Position numbers and translations under genes: made by a program. A stretch of 64,000 bases of DNA, from positions 1-64,000 of the forward strand of contig PHBX01000004.1 in the NCBI GenBank assembly GCA_002842045.1, in the 5' to 3' direction. The notes below the pieces were generated by a model. It was not told the origin of the DNA. It saw nothing but the letters and a program-made list of their open reading frames with translations, and searched no databases. Below, one piece after another: positions 1 to 10,788 of the stretch. The stretch is from Chloroflexi bacterium HGW-Chloroflexi-3 (GTDB taxonomy: Bacteria > Chloroflexota > Anaerolineae > Anaerolineales > Anaerolineaceae). Each line of letters opens with the position of its first letter. The stretch's first letter is position 1.

Positions 1-98
1 AAGTTAGTTCACTTTTGAAGTTTTGACCTCTTCATATTAATCTTCTCAACAGTTCACTTTTAAAGTGTTATCGGTTCACTTTTAAAGTTTGGATGACA
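1..98. mobile_element. Probable terminal segment of an IS21-like insertion sequence (element body outside window)
   Basis: Three direct copies of GTTCACTTTT(G/A)AAGT at 7-21, 52-66 and 74-88, followed by ...TGACA; multiple internal terminal repeats are typical of IS21-family ends. Response-regulator coding sequence resumes immediately after. No transposase visible. Confidence 0.45.
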
Positions 99-408
99 AC
101 CTGAGCAGAAGAAATTGACATATGCTGATATGTCCCTGGATCCTTTCACAAGAGAGGTGTTCCGGGGTGAACGGTCCATCAATCTGACTGTGACCGAATT
201 CAATCTTTTGCAAATCCTGATGCGTCACCCACGGCAGGTATTAGAGAGAAGTCAGATCCTGAATGAGGTTTGGGGATATGACTTTGGTGGTGATGATAAT
301 GTATTGGAAATATATATTGGCTATTTGAGAAAAAAGCTGGAGAGTGAAGGTGATCCCCGCCTGATTCAAACCGTTCGGGGTATTGGTTACGTCTTGCGTG
401 AGGAATGA
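99..408 (+). pseudogene. OmpR/PhoB-family response regulator, C-terminal winged-helix domain only (receiver domain missing)
   Basis: ORF 115-408 [19 protein letters not shown]...[11 protein letters not shown] is a trans_reg_C domain; the linker reads in frame upstream to about 99 (PEQKK) and then hits TGA inside the repeat region. Confidence 0.8.
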
Positions 409-1847
409 TGTCCATACGTACGCGCCTTACCATAACATACACAATTATATTGACATTAACACTTATGGTTTTTGGTGTTGCTCTTTACACAATACAAGCA
501 CAGGATACGATTAACTCAATAAAAAAGGACCTGCTTTTTTCTGGAAATCGTTTTGCAGATGCAACCCAGAAAACCAGCACACGTCCATTACCCCCTCCCA
601 ATGCTGGTATTATTCCACCACTGCCATTCGATAAATTTTCCGGTGAACAGGAATTTCAATTCGTCTCGGAGCGTGAATTGGTGCGCGTTCTGGATATGAA
701 TGGAGAATTGATTGCCAGCCCATTCGGACGTGAAGGGGATGAATTACCATTAAGCCAGGAAGGATTATCAGCATTGCAATCTCAAAATGAATGGTGGGAA
801 ATCGCTACCGTTTCAGATGAACGCATGCTCATATACAGCCGAACAGTCCTCATTAATGATGAAGCAAGAAATATTGTTCAGGTTGCCAGACCATTGACCG
901 AACGTGATCGTACCCTTCAATCCCTGGCGACCACCCTTTTTATTGCCGGGTTGTTAACAGTTCTGATCGCGTTTGGAATCGGGTGGTTCTTATCCGGACT
1001 TACCTTAAAACCGATTCAAAAAATTACCCAAACAGCCAGAGAAATTGGAGAAAAAAGGGATTTTTCTCAACGGGTCCAACATAAAGGGCCAAGTGATGAA
1101 GTCAGCCAGCTGGCAAACACCTTCAACGATATGCTTTCACGTTTACAGGATGCATTCCAAAAAGTGGAACATGCTCTGGAGATGCAGCGTAATTTTGTGG
1201 CAGACATCTCGCATGAGCTACGTACACCTTTAACCACATTGCGAGGTAACCTGGGATTGTTGCGGAAAAATCCTCCTGCTCCGGTGGATGTCCAGGCTGA
1301 TATTCTCAATGATATGGTGGCTGAGAGTGATCGATTGATTCGATTGGTGAACGAACTTCTTATAATGGCCAGGGCGGATACCGGCAGAAATCTGGCCAGT
1401 GAACCTATACTGGTACCAGAACTTCTCGAAGAGACCTGCCGGCAAATGCAACAGATTGATCCAAATATTATTTTCCATCAGGATATTTCACCGGCTCTGA
1501 TCATTAAAGGTGATCGTGATGCGATAAAACAAATATTATTAATTGGCTTGGATAATGCCATCAAACATTCGAAGGGTGAAATTCAGATTAATGCGAAAAG
1601 TGTTGGTGTAGAAGTAGAAATTCACATCAAAGACCAGGGCGATGGTATCCCAGCAGATAAATTAGGACATGTATTTGATCGGTTTTACCGTGGAGACGAG
1701 GATACTGCGATCATGCCAGGATTTGGTCTGGGATTGTCCATTGCAAAAGCCCTGGTAGAAAAAATGGGTGGCTCGATACATTTAGAAAGTGAACTTTTAA
1801 AAGGTAGCGATTTGATGATTAAATTCCCTCAAAATCCCTGGTTCTGA
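405..1847 (+). CDS. Sensor histidine kinase (HAMP, HisKA, HATPase_c)
   Basis: [21 protein letters not shown]-box, [10 protein letters not shown]-box, [24 protein letters not shown] and [19 protein letters not shown]-boxes; overlaps the response-regulator stop codon. Confidence 0.93.
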   Translation: MMSIRTRLTITYTIILTLTLMVFGVALYTIQAQDTINSIKKDLLFSGNRFADATQKTSTRPLPPPNAGIIPPLPFDKFSGEQEFQFVSERELVRVLDMNGELIASPFGREGDELPLSQEGLSALQSQNEWWEIATVSDERMLIYSRTVLINDEARNIVQVARPLTERDRTLQSLATTLFIAGLLTVLIAFGIGWFLSGLTLKPIQKITQTAREIGEKRDFSQRVQHKGPSDEVSQLANTFNDMLSRLQDAFQKVEHALEMQRNFVADISHELRTPLTTLRGNLGLLRKNPPAPVDVQADILNDMVAESDRLIRLVNELLIMARADTGRNLASEPILVPELLEETCRQMQQIDPNIIFHQDISPALIIKGDRDAIKQILLIGLDNAIKHSKGEIQINAKSVGVEVEIHIKDQGDGIPADKLGHVFDRFYRGDEDTAIMPGFGLGLSIAKALVEKMGGSIHLESELLKGSDLMIKFPQNPWF

Positions 1848-1965
1848 AAATGACTGAATGTATTCCAAACAACCATCAGGATAAAACCAGTAGGGCAGAT
1901 TGAGTAAACAGGCTAACTTCTCCTATATAATCATTAACTAGAAGATTTGATAAAAGGATAGGGAT

Positions 1966-2925
1966 GTGATTCCAAACCAATGGTATGTGATTCTTGAATC
2001 ACGTGAAGTGAAGGCTGGAAAACCCGTTGGGGTTACTCGCATGGGTGAGAAAATGGTTGCATGGCGTGATTCTTCTGGCACAATTGTGATTCAAGGAGAT
2101 GTCTGCCCACACCGGGGAGCAGCATTACATCAGGGCAAAATTCTTCATGATCACATTATGTGTCCATTTCACGGATTTGAATTTGATTCCACTTGCGCTT
2201 GCCAATATATACCTGCCAACGGAAAAAATGCAGCACCACCCAATATTCTGCATGCCAAAACTTATAAAAGCGCTGAAAGGCATGGACACATCTTCATCTG
2301 GTGGGGTGAAGAGCAGACCACCTACCCGGATGTACCCATCTTTGAGGAGCTTGAAAACGGTTATTACTTTACAGATTATAAAGAACGCTGGAGTGTACAT
2401 TATTCGCGTGCCATCGAAAATCAATTGGATGTTTTTCATCTCCCATTTCCACACCGAACCACGATTAGGCGTGGCAATCGAACTATTGCTGATGGACCCG
2501 TCGTAAAAATGGAGGGAGGAGAGATGCAAATCTGGGTCCACAATCGGGTTGATGATGGCATCCCCGCCAAACGCGTCAGTGAATTGTCTGAACCCAACAG
2601 ACCTCCTTTCTTACATTTTCGATTTCCACATTCATAACAAAATCACATTTCGGATGATATGCGCATCACGGTTTATATTACACCGATCGATAATGAAAAC
2701 ACGATGATGTATACCCGTTATTATCAAAGTTTCGTCAAAGTTCCAATTTTAGGTCACTTTATTTCCTGGATGACTAGCATTTTTAGCATTGTTATTCTGC
2801 ACCAGGATAAACGGGGGGTTGAAAAACAAATTCCAATTAAGTCAGATCTGAAAATGGGTGAAAAATTGATTCCTGCTGACCAACCCATCATACTTTATCG
2901 GCGGATCAGAAAAGAACTACAGTAA
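1966..2925 (+). pseudogene. Rieske [2Fe-2S] aromatic-ring-hydroxylating oxygenase-like protein interrupted by in-frame TAA (2635-2637)
   Basis: CPHRGAAL...CPFHGFEFD Rieske motif in ORF 1966-2637; ORF 2659-2925 (ISDDMRITVYITPIDNENTMMY...) is in the same frame and continues the domain. Confidence 0.7.
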
Positions 2926-2957
2926 AAGTAGATCCTCTTTTTGTTATAATCAAGCGC

Positions 2958-4502
2958 ATGTCTCATTCAAATGAATTTTCATCACTGCTAGTTGTTTTAG
3001 CACTGGCTTTTTTTGTTCCTCTATTAATCAGCCGATTTAAAGCTTTACCTGTCGTTGTTGGGGAAATCATTGCAGGTCTTCTATTTGCCCAATTTGGTTT
3101 ATTAGACCCTGCCGAATCCAATACGTTGGCATTATTTTCCAACATTGGTCTGGCTTTCCTGATGTTTCTGGCAGGTCTCGAAATGGATATTCCCGCATTA
3201 TTTAAAAATGGAAAAGATAAAAGTCAAAAATTATCACTCCCCGCTACAATATTGATTATTTACATCATCACATTATTGTTAGGTGCAGGTGGGAGTTTTC
3301 TTTTAACACAATGGGGAATGTCAGCCAACATCATTTTATTGACCCTGATTTTTGGAGCAACCTCGTTGGGTGTGGTACTGCCTGTATTAAAAAATCGGGG
3401 AATATTACACACCAACAGCGGACAGGCAATCTTTTTAGGATCAACCGTGGATGATCTATTCACTGTGATTTTGTTGACTGTTTATATATTGTTCACACAA
3501 CACGGCCTGAATATCCAAATTTTATCTTTTCTACTGATCTTGATTCTATTTCTTGTCATTGCACGGATTGGTTTACAGTTCTTCCGATTACCAAGAGTGG
3601 TTAGATTATTTGATGAGCTTTCCCATGCAACTGTTCAGATCAAGGTGCGGGGAGCCATTGTTATATTATTAATCTTTGTAGTGCTGGCTGAATCCCTGGG
3701 AGTTGAACTGATATTAGGTGCATTCCTGGCTGGTATGTTGGTGAGTCTTTTCAAGTCTCCACAGGATGATAGCCTAGTGCACAAACTGGAAGCTTTTGGA
3801 TTCGGCTTATTTGTCCCGATTTTCTTTATCGTCACAGGTGCTAATTTAAATATTGATGCACTGATTGCTAATCCACAAAACTTGATTTTCCTACCAGCGA
3901 TATTGGTAATTTCCATCCTGGTGAAATTGTTGCCTGCTCTATTATTAAAATCCAGAATAGGGTGGCGTTCTTCGATTGCCGCAGGCTTTCTACTTAATAC
4001 CCATCTCTCCATCGAAGTTGCTATTGCAGTCATTGGTGAACAGCTTGGATTGCTCTCACCAGCCACAAGCGCTGCAATCATCGTTTTTGCTATCATTACT
4101 GTGATCTTGATGCCGTTAATTTATAACCTGATCCAACCAAAAACAGCAAAAGAAGCAGGATACCTCATCCGACTTATTTACGGATGGGAAAACAATTTAG
4201 CCAGAAATGTAGCCCAACAATTAAAAGCTCACGGTGATGTGGTAAAAATCATTTCAACTAATTCCGATGAAACTAAAAGTATCCTACATGAAGGCTTTGA
4301 AACAATCCCTTTGGGTCATATTAAATCTTCAGGAGATGATATTGACACCTTATTAATTCTAGGTGGAGATGATGTCGAAAATCTAAACATTGGGAAAAAA
4401 GCACACAATGCTAAGATTCAACATGTAATTGCTTTGGTGAATGAACTTGGAAATTTAGAAGAGTTCAAACGCTTAGGAGTTCAGGTATTTGAAAATTATT
4501 AA
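2958..4502 (+). CDS. Cation:proton antiporter, CPA2/KefB-like
   Basis: Multi-TM protein, PVVVGEIIAGLLFAQFGLL, NIGLAFLMFLAGLEMD, GATSLGVVLPVLKN motifs; residual nucleotide-binding-like C-terminus. Confidence 0.88.
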   Translation: MSHSNEFSSLLVVLALAFFVPLLISRFKALPVVVGEIIAGLLFAQFGLLDPAESNTLALFSNIGLAFLMFLAGLEMDIPALFKNGKDKSQKLSLPATILIIYIITLLLGAGGSFLLTQWGMSANIILLTLIFGATSLGVVLPVLKNRGILHTNSGQAIFLGSTVDDLFTVILLTVYILFTQHGLNIQILSFLLILILFLVIARIGLQFFRLPRVVRLFDELSHATVQIKVRGAIVILLIFVVLAESLGVELILGAFLAGMLVSLFKSPQDDSLVHKLEAFGFGLFVPIFFIVTGANLNIDALIANPQNLIFLPAILVISILVKLLPALLLKSRIGWRSSIAAGFLLNTHLSIEVAIAVIGEQLGLLSPATSAAIIVFAIITVILMPLIYNLIQPKTAKEAGYLIRLIYGWENNLARNVAQQLKAHGDVVKIISTNSDETKSILHEGFETIPLGHIKSSGDDIDTLLILGGDDVENLNIGKKAHNAKIQHVIALVNELGNLEEFKRLGVQVFENY

Positions 4503-4603
4503 CCAATGTCATTGGACATTTTCTAACTTGTACTATCATTTGAAATATCGATCAAAAATAAATAGATTCTTCTCATAGATATTCACAAAATGTGGTGCTT
4601 AAA

Positions 4604-5173
4604 ATGAACAGTATTGACAAAGCATTTGAGACACAATTATCGAATATTCAGAAAAGAACAGATAAAACACTGGATGAGTTGTTTGAGCTGATAAAAAACA
4701 GTGGATTTGAAAAACATGGAGAAATCCGTGATTTTTTAAAAAACGAATTTCATTTAGGGTTCGGGGATGCCAACACGCTGGCTCAAGTATATAAGAAAGC
4801 CCAGGAGCCACCAGCAGAATCATCTGGCGCTATTACAAATAAGGTAGATGAAATTTATTCCGGTTCCAGAGAATCCTTGCGTCCGTTGCATGATGCGGTT
4901 ATGAACGCCTTTGCCCAATTGGGAGATTTTGAAATTTCGCCCAAGAAAACCTACCTGAGTTTACGCAGGAAAAAACAATTCGCCATGGTGGGTCCCGGCA
5001 CAAAAGGCAGATTGGAAATTGAGATTAATATGAAGGATATCCCCGCAACGGAAAGATTGGTTGAACAGCCACCTGGAGGAATGTGTCAATACAAAGTCTG
5101 GCTGACGGATGAACCAGAGGTGAATGAAGAATTACTTGGTTGGATAAAAACCGCTTACGATTCAGCTGGTTGA
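4604..5173 (+). CDS. DUF4287/DUF5655-type protein
   Basis: MNSIDKAFETQLSNIQKRTDKTLDELFELIKNSGF and C-terminal TYLSLRRKKQFAMVGPGTKGRLEIEINMK. Confidence 0.65.
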   Translation: MNSIDKAFETQLSNIQKRTDKTLDELFELIKNSGFEKHGEIRDFLKNEFHLGFGDANTLAQVYKKAQEPPAESSGAITNKVDEIYSGSRESLRPLHDAVMNAFAQLGDFEISPKKTYLSLRRKKQFAMVGPGTKGRLEIEINMKDIPATERLVEQPPGGMCQYKVWLTDEPEVNEELLGWIKTAYDSAG

Positions 5174-5309
5174 GAATTTACCAAGAATCACTTCAGGACG
5201 CCATCCCGGGAATTAAGAATTCTTAGGCTGGAAAAGTATTGGATTAACTCATCTAAGATAACCATAATCAGATAAAATAGAATCTGATTTTATTATCGGA
5301 GGTTTTCTT

Positions 5310-5828
5310 ATGTCTCACCCAATCGTGACTCAATTAAGATTCACCCGCAGTGAGTTTTACCGTTCCATAAAAACAGTCAGCCAGAAAGATGCAATCGTCC
5401 GTATTATGCCCATGAATTGTCTGAGCTGGAATATTGGTCACCTTGCATGGCAGGAACAACACTATTTTTTGCATTACGCCCAGGGGAAACTATTACTACC
5501 AGAAATTGACATTGATTTTGCGTTTGGAGCACCAGCCAGCACACCACCTCTAAAAGATGTTTTGCAAGCCTGGCAGACCATTACCACAGCAATTGATCCC
5601 TGGTTAGATACCGTGACAACAGATGTCTTACTGGAAAGAGTAGTTCGGAGGGGGGATGATGAGCGTTATACATTTGGGAACCTCTTCTATAGGACTATTT
5701 ATCACTACTGGTATCATATCGGAGAGAATATGGCTATCCGTCAGCAGTTGGGACACAAGGATCTTCCAATTTTCGTCGGAAATATCGAAACGAAAGCACC
5801 CTATCAGCCCGAAAATAAATTGGATTGA
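5310..5828 (+). CDS. DinB-family protein
   Basis: 172 aa; [24 protein letters not shown] and [23 protein letters not shown] are DinB-like. Confidence 0.75.
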   Translation: MSHPIVTQLRFTRSEFYRSIKTVSQKDAIVRIMPMNCLSWNIGHLAWQEQHYFLHYAQGKLLLPEIDIDFAFGAPASTPPLKDVLQAWQTITTAIDPWLDTVTTDVLLERVVRRGDDERYTFGNLFYRTIYHYWYHIGENMAIRQQLGHKDLPIFVGNIETKAPYQPENKLD

Positions 5829-5854
5829 TGGATAATTTGGGAAAGGAATTTTGT

Positions 5855-6364
5855 ATGCCAGAAATAGAGGTGATCCTGGCTGACATCACCACTTTACAGG
5901 TAGATGCAATCGTCAATGCTGCCAATTCATCTTTATTAGGCGGCGGCGGGGTAGATGGCGCCATTCACCGGGCAGCTGGTCCTGGATTATTGGAGGAATG
6001 TCGCAGTTTACATGGTTGTAAAACCGGAGAAGCAAAACTTACCCGAGGGTATCAATTGCCAGCCAGATTTGTGATCCACACAGTTGGACCTATATGGCAT
6101 GGGGGCAACCAGGGGGAAGCTGATTTGTTGGCAGCCTGTTACCAAAATTCATTAAGACTCGCAGCAGACAATCGTTTTATCAGTATAGCCTTCCCAGCCA
6201 TCAGCACTGGTGTGTATGGATACCCGGTTGATCTGGCAGCAAAAATCGCGGTTACCAGCGTACAGAATTTTTTGAAAGAACCTTCATCGATTGAAAAAGT
6301 GATTTTCTGTTGTTTCTCTCAAAATGATCTGGATATTTATCAAAAAATTCTCCTGTCGGTCTGA
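5855..6364 (+). CDS. Macro-domain protein (O-acetyl-ADP-ribose deacetylase-like)
   Basis: [35 protein letters not shown]...[12 protein letters not shown]. Confidence 0.92.
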   Translation: MPEIEVILADITTLQVDAIVNAANSSLLGGGGVDGAIHRAAGPGLLEECRSLHGCKTGEAKLTRGYQLPARFVIHTVGPIWHGGNQGEADLLAACYQNSLRLAADNRFISIAFPAISTGVYGYPVDLAAKIAVTSVQNFLKEPSSIEKVIFCCFSQNDLDIYQKILLSV

Positions 6365-6469
6365 TCAATTCAAAAAACAAAATTGAGCGAATTCATTTGA
6401 CGTATTTTTACCGCTTGAGTATATTTATTCTTATTAATTATGCTTGGATTAGAGGTAGTGGAGGGAAAC

Positions 6470-7318
6470 ATGATTGGTATCATTGCTGACAGCACCTGTG
6501 ACATTCCTGAAGAATTAATTGAACAATACGGAATCACGATCGTACCGCAATACATCATTTGGGGCGACCAACAATACAAAGATCGCGTAGAGATGAGCCC
6601 TCTGGAATTTTATCAGCGGTTGGAAACAGATGGAACCAGACCCACCACATCCCAGGCAAGTATTCTCGATTTTAAATCTGTATATGAAGCACAAAACCAG
6701 CTTGGATTCAGTGAGCTGATCGTCCTCACCGTCAGCAGTGCGATGAGTGGCACATTTCATATGGCGAAAGAAGCTGCCAAATTGGTAAATTTTCCGGTTT
6801 CTGTGGTCGACTCAAAAGGGCCCACCATGACTTTGGGATGGCAGGTGTTAGCTGCTGCACGTGCGCGGGGGACAGGTGCTGATGTAAAAACCATTCTTGA
6901 AAAAATTGATCAGGTTCGCAAACGGTTGGCTCAATTTGTGGCCTTGGATACGCTTGAATACCTGCAAAAAGGGGGCAGGATTGGTGGTGCCGTAAAATGG
7001 GTGGGGGGTTTATTACAGGTAAAACCTTTGATTTCGATTAACCATGAAACCGGACTGGTGGAGCCTGTCAATCTGGCACGAACACAAAAAGCTTTAGTGG
7101 AGAATATGTACAAAAAATTTTTCGATAAACTGGATATCCATAAAAAATTACACATAGCCGTATTGCATGGCAATGCTTTGGAAAAAGCTGAAGAATTGGC
7201 AGCGCGTATACAATCCGAGTTGAAACCGGTTGAGATGATCATCAATATGACAGGACCCGTTTTGGGTATTAATACAGGTCCGGGAGCATTGGCATTATGC
7301 GGATATTATGAGGATTAG
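6470..7318 (+). CDS. DegV family fatty-acid-binding protein
   Basis: IGIIADSTCDIPEELIEQYGITIVPQYIIW, TVSSAMSGTFHMA, LEYLQKGGRIG. Confidence 0.92.
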   Translation: MIGIIADSTCDIPEELIEQYGITIVPQYIIWGDQQYKDRVEMSPLEFYQRLETDGTRPTTSQASILDFKSVYEAQNQLGFSELIVLTVSSAMSGTFHMAKEAAKLVNFPVSVVDSKGPTMTLGWQVLAAARARGTGADVKTILEKIDQVRKRLAQFVALDTLEYLQKGGRIGGAVKWVGGLLQVKPLISINHETGLVEPVNLARTQKALVENMYKKFFDKLDIHKKLHIAVLHGNALEKAEELAARIQSELKPVEMIINMTGPVLGINTGPGALALCGYYED

Positions 7319-7324
7319 TCTCAA

Positions 7325-8518
7325 CTAAGGATTTTGATCAATTTTTTGAATCATCGCCATGGTAAATGACCAAACATCTTCCATCACCTGCGGATTCATT
7401 TTATCGTAGGTGTCTTCCATTTGGTGCCAATAAGGAGCTTCACCATCTTTTTTCAACCCAAATAAACTGATCGCTGGGATTTTATTTCTAATTGCATCTG
7501 CCATTTCACTATTACCCCCACTTATTTGGACCGGGTAAGCACCCCACTCAGGATGTTCATTGCTAAGGGTTTCTACCATCCTGACCAAATTTTGATCAGC
7601 TTTAAACGGGACAATGATCCCTTCCTGGGTCAGATATCCAGGACCGGCAACACCTAATAATTCAAACACAATTGCTTTTGGGTTCTTGAGCATATTCAAA
7701 TTCTGCTGATACCAGGCAATCATGCCGTAATGTTGCGTTTCTTCACAACCTGTGCATACCGCAAAGACTCTAGTGTGTCGTAATGGATTCTTATTTAATT
7801 CCTCTGCCATTGTCAAAACCATCCCGGCTGCACTGGCATTGTCATTCGCCCCAGAAGTAAATGGAGAGAATTCTGCCTCAATGAAGAAGGAAATCATCAA
7901 CACCGCGCACATGGCAGTCGGAATGGACGTATACCAGACCCACGACCAGGGAAGAAAAACTGAAAGGTTGTAAAGAATGGTTTGTATGAGATAGGTTACG
8001 AAGATAATGGTAGTGAATTTGTCGTATATTTTTACATATTTTGGTGTCCGGAAGAAAAGCGGTGTCCGTTGCGTATCAAGATGACCAACCAGAATAATGT
8101 CCTGCTTATGTTCACTCGCAGGCGGGATGACAGCATGCACGTTCTGGCTACTCCCTTTGGGAACCATCATGCGGATGAGATTGTTTTGAAAACCTAATTC
8201 CTGTAATTCGCTGACAATCACCAGAATACTGATGATAGCTGCAATCGCTGCGGTCAAGCGACCTCCCAGTGGATACAAAATAAAAGCAAAAATCATAAAG
8301 AAACTGCCGATGATGTGAGGTAAAAATATCGACCTGGCACTCTGGAAATCTTGCCAAATGGGGGACAGACCGATTTGCTTGAATTGATCTTTAGCATATT
8401 CTGCCGCCTGACGCTCTTCAGTCGTGGTGGACCCTCTTGGTCCAATATCCACTGCCAGAGCACGGATATGCGATAACCATTTCTTAACGAGAGGATGATT
8501 GGATGCAGGTTCGATCAT
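7325..8518 (-). CDS. M28-family metallopeptidase with N-terminal membrane segment
   Basis: GHLDTQR, SGANDNASAAGMVLTMAEEL, CTGCEETQHYG, MEDTYDKM. Confidence 0.8.
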   Translation of the reverse strand: MIEPASNHPLVKKWLSHIRALAVDIGPRGSTTTEERQAAEYAKDQFKQIGLSPIWQDFQSARSIFLPHIIGSFFMIFAFILYPLGGRLTAAIAAIISILVIVSELQELGFQNNLIRMMVPKGSSQNVHAVIPPASEHKQDIILVGHLDTQRTPLFFRTPKYVKIYDKFTTIIFVTYLIQTILYNLSVFLPWSWVWYTSIPTAMCAVLMISFFIEAEFSPFTSGANDNASAAGMVLTMAEELNKNPLRHTRVFAVCTGCEETQHYGMIAWYQQNLNMLKNPKAIVFELLGVAGPGYLTQEGIIVPFKADQNLVRMVETLSNEHPEWGAYPVQISGGNSEMADAIRNKIPAISLFGLKKDGEAPYWHQMEDTYDKMNPQVMEDVWSFTMAMIQKIDQNP

Positions 8519-8581
8519 ATTTTCTCCAAAAAATTCGATTGAAAAATTTTGATCTGGAAATCCAATTCGACCATTAGATTA

Positions 8582-9259
8582 TTACGAATCAATTGTTTCC
8601 AAATACTTGTATTGGGCTTCATTTTCGAATTGATAATATCCGCGGTACTTTACCGGTAATAATTCAGCAACTTTATACATAATTTCATCTACTACTTCCT
8701 GGCGCACATCGCGGGACAATGCGTTACCATTCAAATTAAGTTTAAATGGTTCTCCCACAACAATATTAAAATCCGTTTTTTTGAAATGTTTAAAATTTTC
8801 CCAAAAATTTTCATACCCATAAAAGCCAATTGGCAATAATGGCGCGTTGGTACGAACGGCAATAGCAACCACACCTGGTTTCCCTTGCAACAATTTTCCA
8901 TCTTTACTGCGGGTGCCCTCAGGAGAAATGGCAATTACTTTGCCTTGTTTTAGTGCTTCCTCTGTTAACCGGAATGCTTCGCGATCCACCATACCACGGT
9001 CGATGGGGATAATGCCCCATTTGTTGAAAAGAAAATTAAACAGGGGATTTTTCCAGGTTTCTCTTTTTGCAATCCCAATCACGTTTGGATGATCAATATG
9101 CGGTAAGAAAACCGGTACTTCCAGAAAATTGATGTGGTTGCCAACCAATATCAGGGGGCCTTCTACTGGAACTTTTTTAAAATCTTTTGGATTGATCCTG
9201 CATACGATTTGGAAGATAAATCGCAAAATACAGTTCATTATTGTCAATCCTGGTCTCAT
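8582..9259 (-). CDS. 1-acyl-sn-glycerol-3-phosphate acyltransferase (PlsC-like)
   Basis: GNHINFLEVPVF (NHxxxxD-like) and ISPEGTRSKDGKLLQGKPG. Confidence 0.85.
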   Translation of the reverse strand: MRPGLTIMNCILRFIFQIVCRINPKDFKKVPVEGPLILVGNHINFLEVPVFLPHIDHPNVIGIAKRETWKNPLFNFLFNKWGIIPIDRGMVDREAFRLTEEALKQGKVIAISPEGTRSKDGKLLQGKPGVVAIAVRTNAPLLPIGFYGYENFWENFKHFKKTDFNIVVGEPFKLNLNGNALSRDVRQEVVDEIMYKVAELLPVKYRGYYQFENEAQYKYLETIDS

Positions 9260-9265
9260 GAATGG

Positions 9266-10204
9266 CTAAACTCCATCCATTGATATTACATCCAAAACCT
9301 GAGGAATAAGCTCAATCGTTATTTCCGAACCTGCATAACAAATTGTTTCACCATCGGCATGGGCAGGAATATTACCGGTAATTGCTTTCACAACTACCTT
9401 CCTGGATTGCAACATTCGAATGGCAGGGTGTCCTTCTTGCCTACCGCTGATAAATTTTGTCGCTAAAGGTAAAATCTTGATCTGTGGTACCTGGCTGGCA
9501 ATACATAAGTTGAAAAGCCCATCGCCCGGATCGCTTTTTGGGGCCATATGAAAAGTACCCCCCATGCGTTTCCCATTCATGATGGATACCAGCAAAGAAG
9601 GTTGTGTAATTGTCTGATCATCAAGAATAATCTCATAAGTAGGAGCAGTATGATACAAGAAAATTGTTCGGATTAAACCAATCAGATAAGATCCAGCCCC
9701 ATGTGCCCATTTGATTTTAGCGGCCTCAAAACCTACCACAGTATCGAAACCCAACCCGACACCATTGCCAAAAAATCTACCTTGAGGATAATCTCCACCA
9801 GTAACGAACCCAATGTCAATTGTTTTTGTATTTCCGGTAACAATCGCCAGTACAACTTTTTCAAGTTCTTTGGTAATGTCAATACCAAACGCAAAGTCAT
9901 TCCCTCGCCCTACTGGCAATACGCCCATAACGGGACGATTCTGATTATGGTTTTCGGCTCTCATCAAACCGTTGATTACCTCGTTCATGGTTCCATCACC
10001 ACCGGCTGCAATGATCAAGGAACATCCCAACTCAGCCTGTTCTCTGGCAATATCCAAAGCATGACCAGGAAACTCAGTGAGGATCAATTCATAATCAAAT
10101 TGGTGTTTTACAAATAATTCTTTAATGACTGGCAGAATTTTTTCTGCATTTCCATGGTTGGCAGTTGGGTTAAAAATAAGAAGTGGTTTTTGGGTCAAGG
10201 TCAA
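9266..10204 (-). CDS. Diacylglycerol/lipid kinase family (YegS/DgkB-like)
   Basis: LLIFNPTANHGNAEKI, IIAAGGDGTMNEVINGL, PVGRGNDFAFG, NGKRMGGTFHMAPKSDPGDGLF. Confidence 0.92.
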   Translation of the reverse strand: MTLTQKPLLIFNPTANHGNAEKILPVIKELFVKHQFDYELILTEFPGHALDIAREQAELGCSLIIAAGGDGTMNEVINGLMRAENHNQNRPVMGVLPVGRGNDFAFGIDITKELEKVVLAIVTGNTKTIDIGFVTGGDYPQGRFFGNGVGLGFDTVVGFEAAKIKWAHGAGSYLIGLIRTIFLYHTAPTYEIILDDQTITQPSLLVSIMNGKRMGGTFHMAPKSDPGDGLFNLCIASQVPQIKILPLATKFISGRQEGHPAIRMLQSRKVVVKAITGNIPAHADGETICYAGSEITIELIPQVLDVISMDGV

Positions 10205-10401
10205 GTATCCTTTTGAATATTTTCAAATTTTCTGGATAATATAGGAATGGGAAGAAAGTGTTAATCTACAGTTGTTAACCCAATGTTGTTCATCCAGATA
10301 CGTTTATATAATTCCATTTGTGATTGATTGAAATTGGATTATACGTGAAAAATCAAAAGCGTGCAGGATGAATTCAGCTTGAATCTCTCAGGAGGAAATC
10401 A

Positions 10402-10788
10402 ATGGATAAAATAAATTTTGCAGTGAATGGAACTTTGATGCGCGGATTCAAGCTCAACAAAAATCTTCTGGAATTAAGCGCAGAATTTGTTTCTGAATCC
10501 AGAACGAGTCCAAGATATCGAATATGGACTGTCCAGGATGAGTATCCTGCCATGCTTCGAGATGAAAAAGAAGGCGAAAAGATAGTTGTAGAACTTTGGA
10601 AATTATCACCGGATGCACTCGACTCTAATTTATTACAAGAACCACCCGGATTATGTCTCGGTAAAATAGAATTGGATGATGGAGATGATGTTTTAGGAGT
10701 ATTGGGAGAATCCTATGTCATCCAAGGACAAAAAGAAATCACAGAATTTGGAGGTTGGCGTCAATACGTTTCGGTCAATCAGGATTGA
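10402..10788 (+). CDS. Stand-alone allophanate-hydrolase C-terminal-domain-like protein
   Basis: FAVNGTLMRGFKLNKNL...SRTSPRYRIWTV...KIVVELWKL...GVLGESYVIQGQKEITEFGGWRQYV resembles the AtzF C-terminal domain. Confidence 0.6.
   Translation: MDKINFAVNGTLMRGFKLNKNLLELSAEFVSESRTSPRYRIWTVQDEYPAMLRDEKEGEKIVVELWKLSPDALDSNLLQEPPGLCLGKIELDDGDDVLGVLGESYVIQGQKEITEFGGWRQYVSVNQD

Noticed and set aside
1-98. Repeats at the left edge as a CRISPR array
   Set aside because: Only three 15-bp units with unequal spacing (45 and 22 bp), no spacers or cas genes; better explained as IS terminal repeats.
3635-4096. 153-aa minus-strand ORF inside the antiporter
   Set aside because: Antisense shadow of a strongly biased TM-coding region.
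5266-5289. AATCAGAT...ATCTGATT hairpin before the DinB gene as a riboswitch
   Set aside because: Only an 8-bp AT-rich stem followed by TTTTATT; most likely a weak terminator of the upstream gene, not strong enough to list as a feature.
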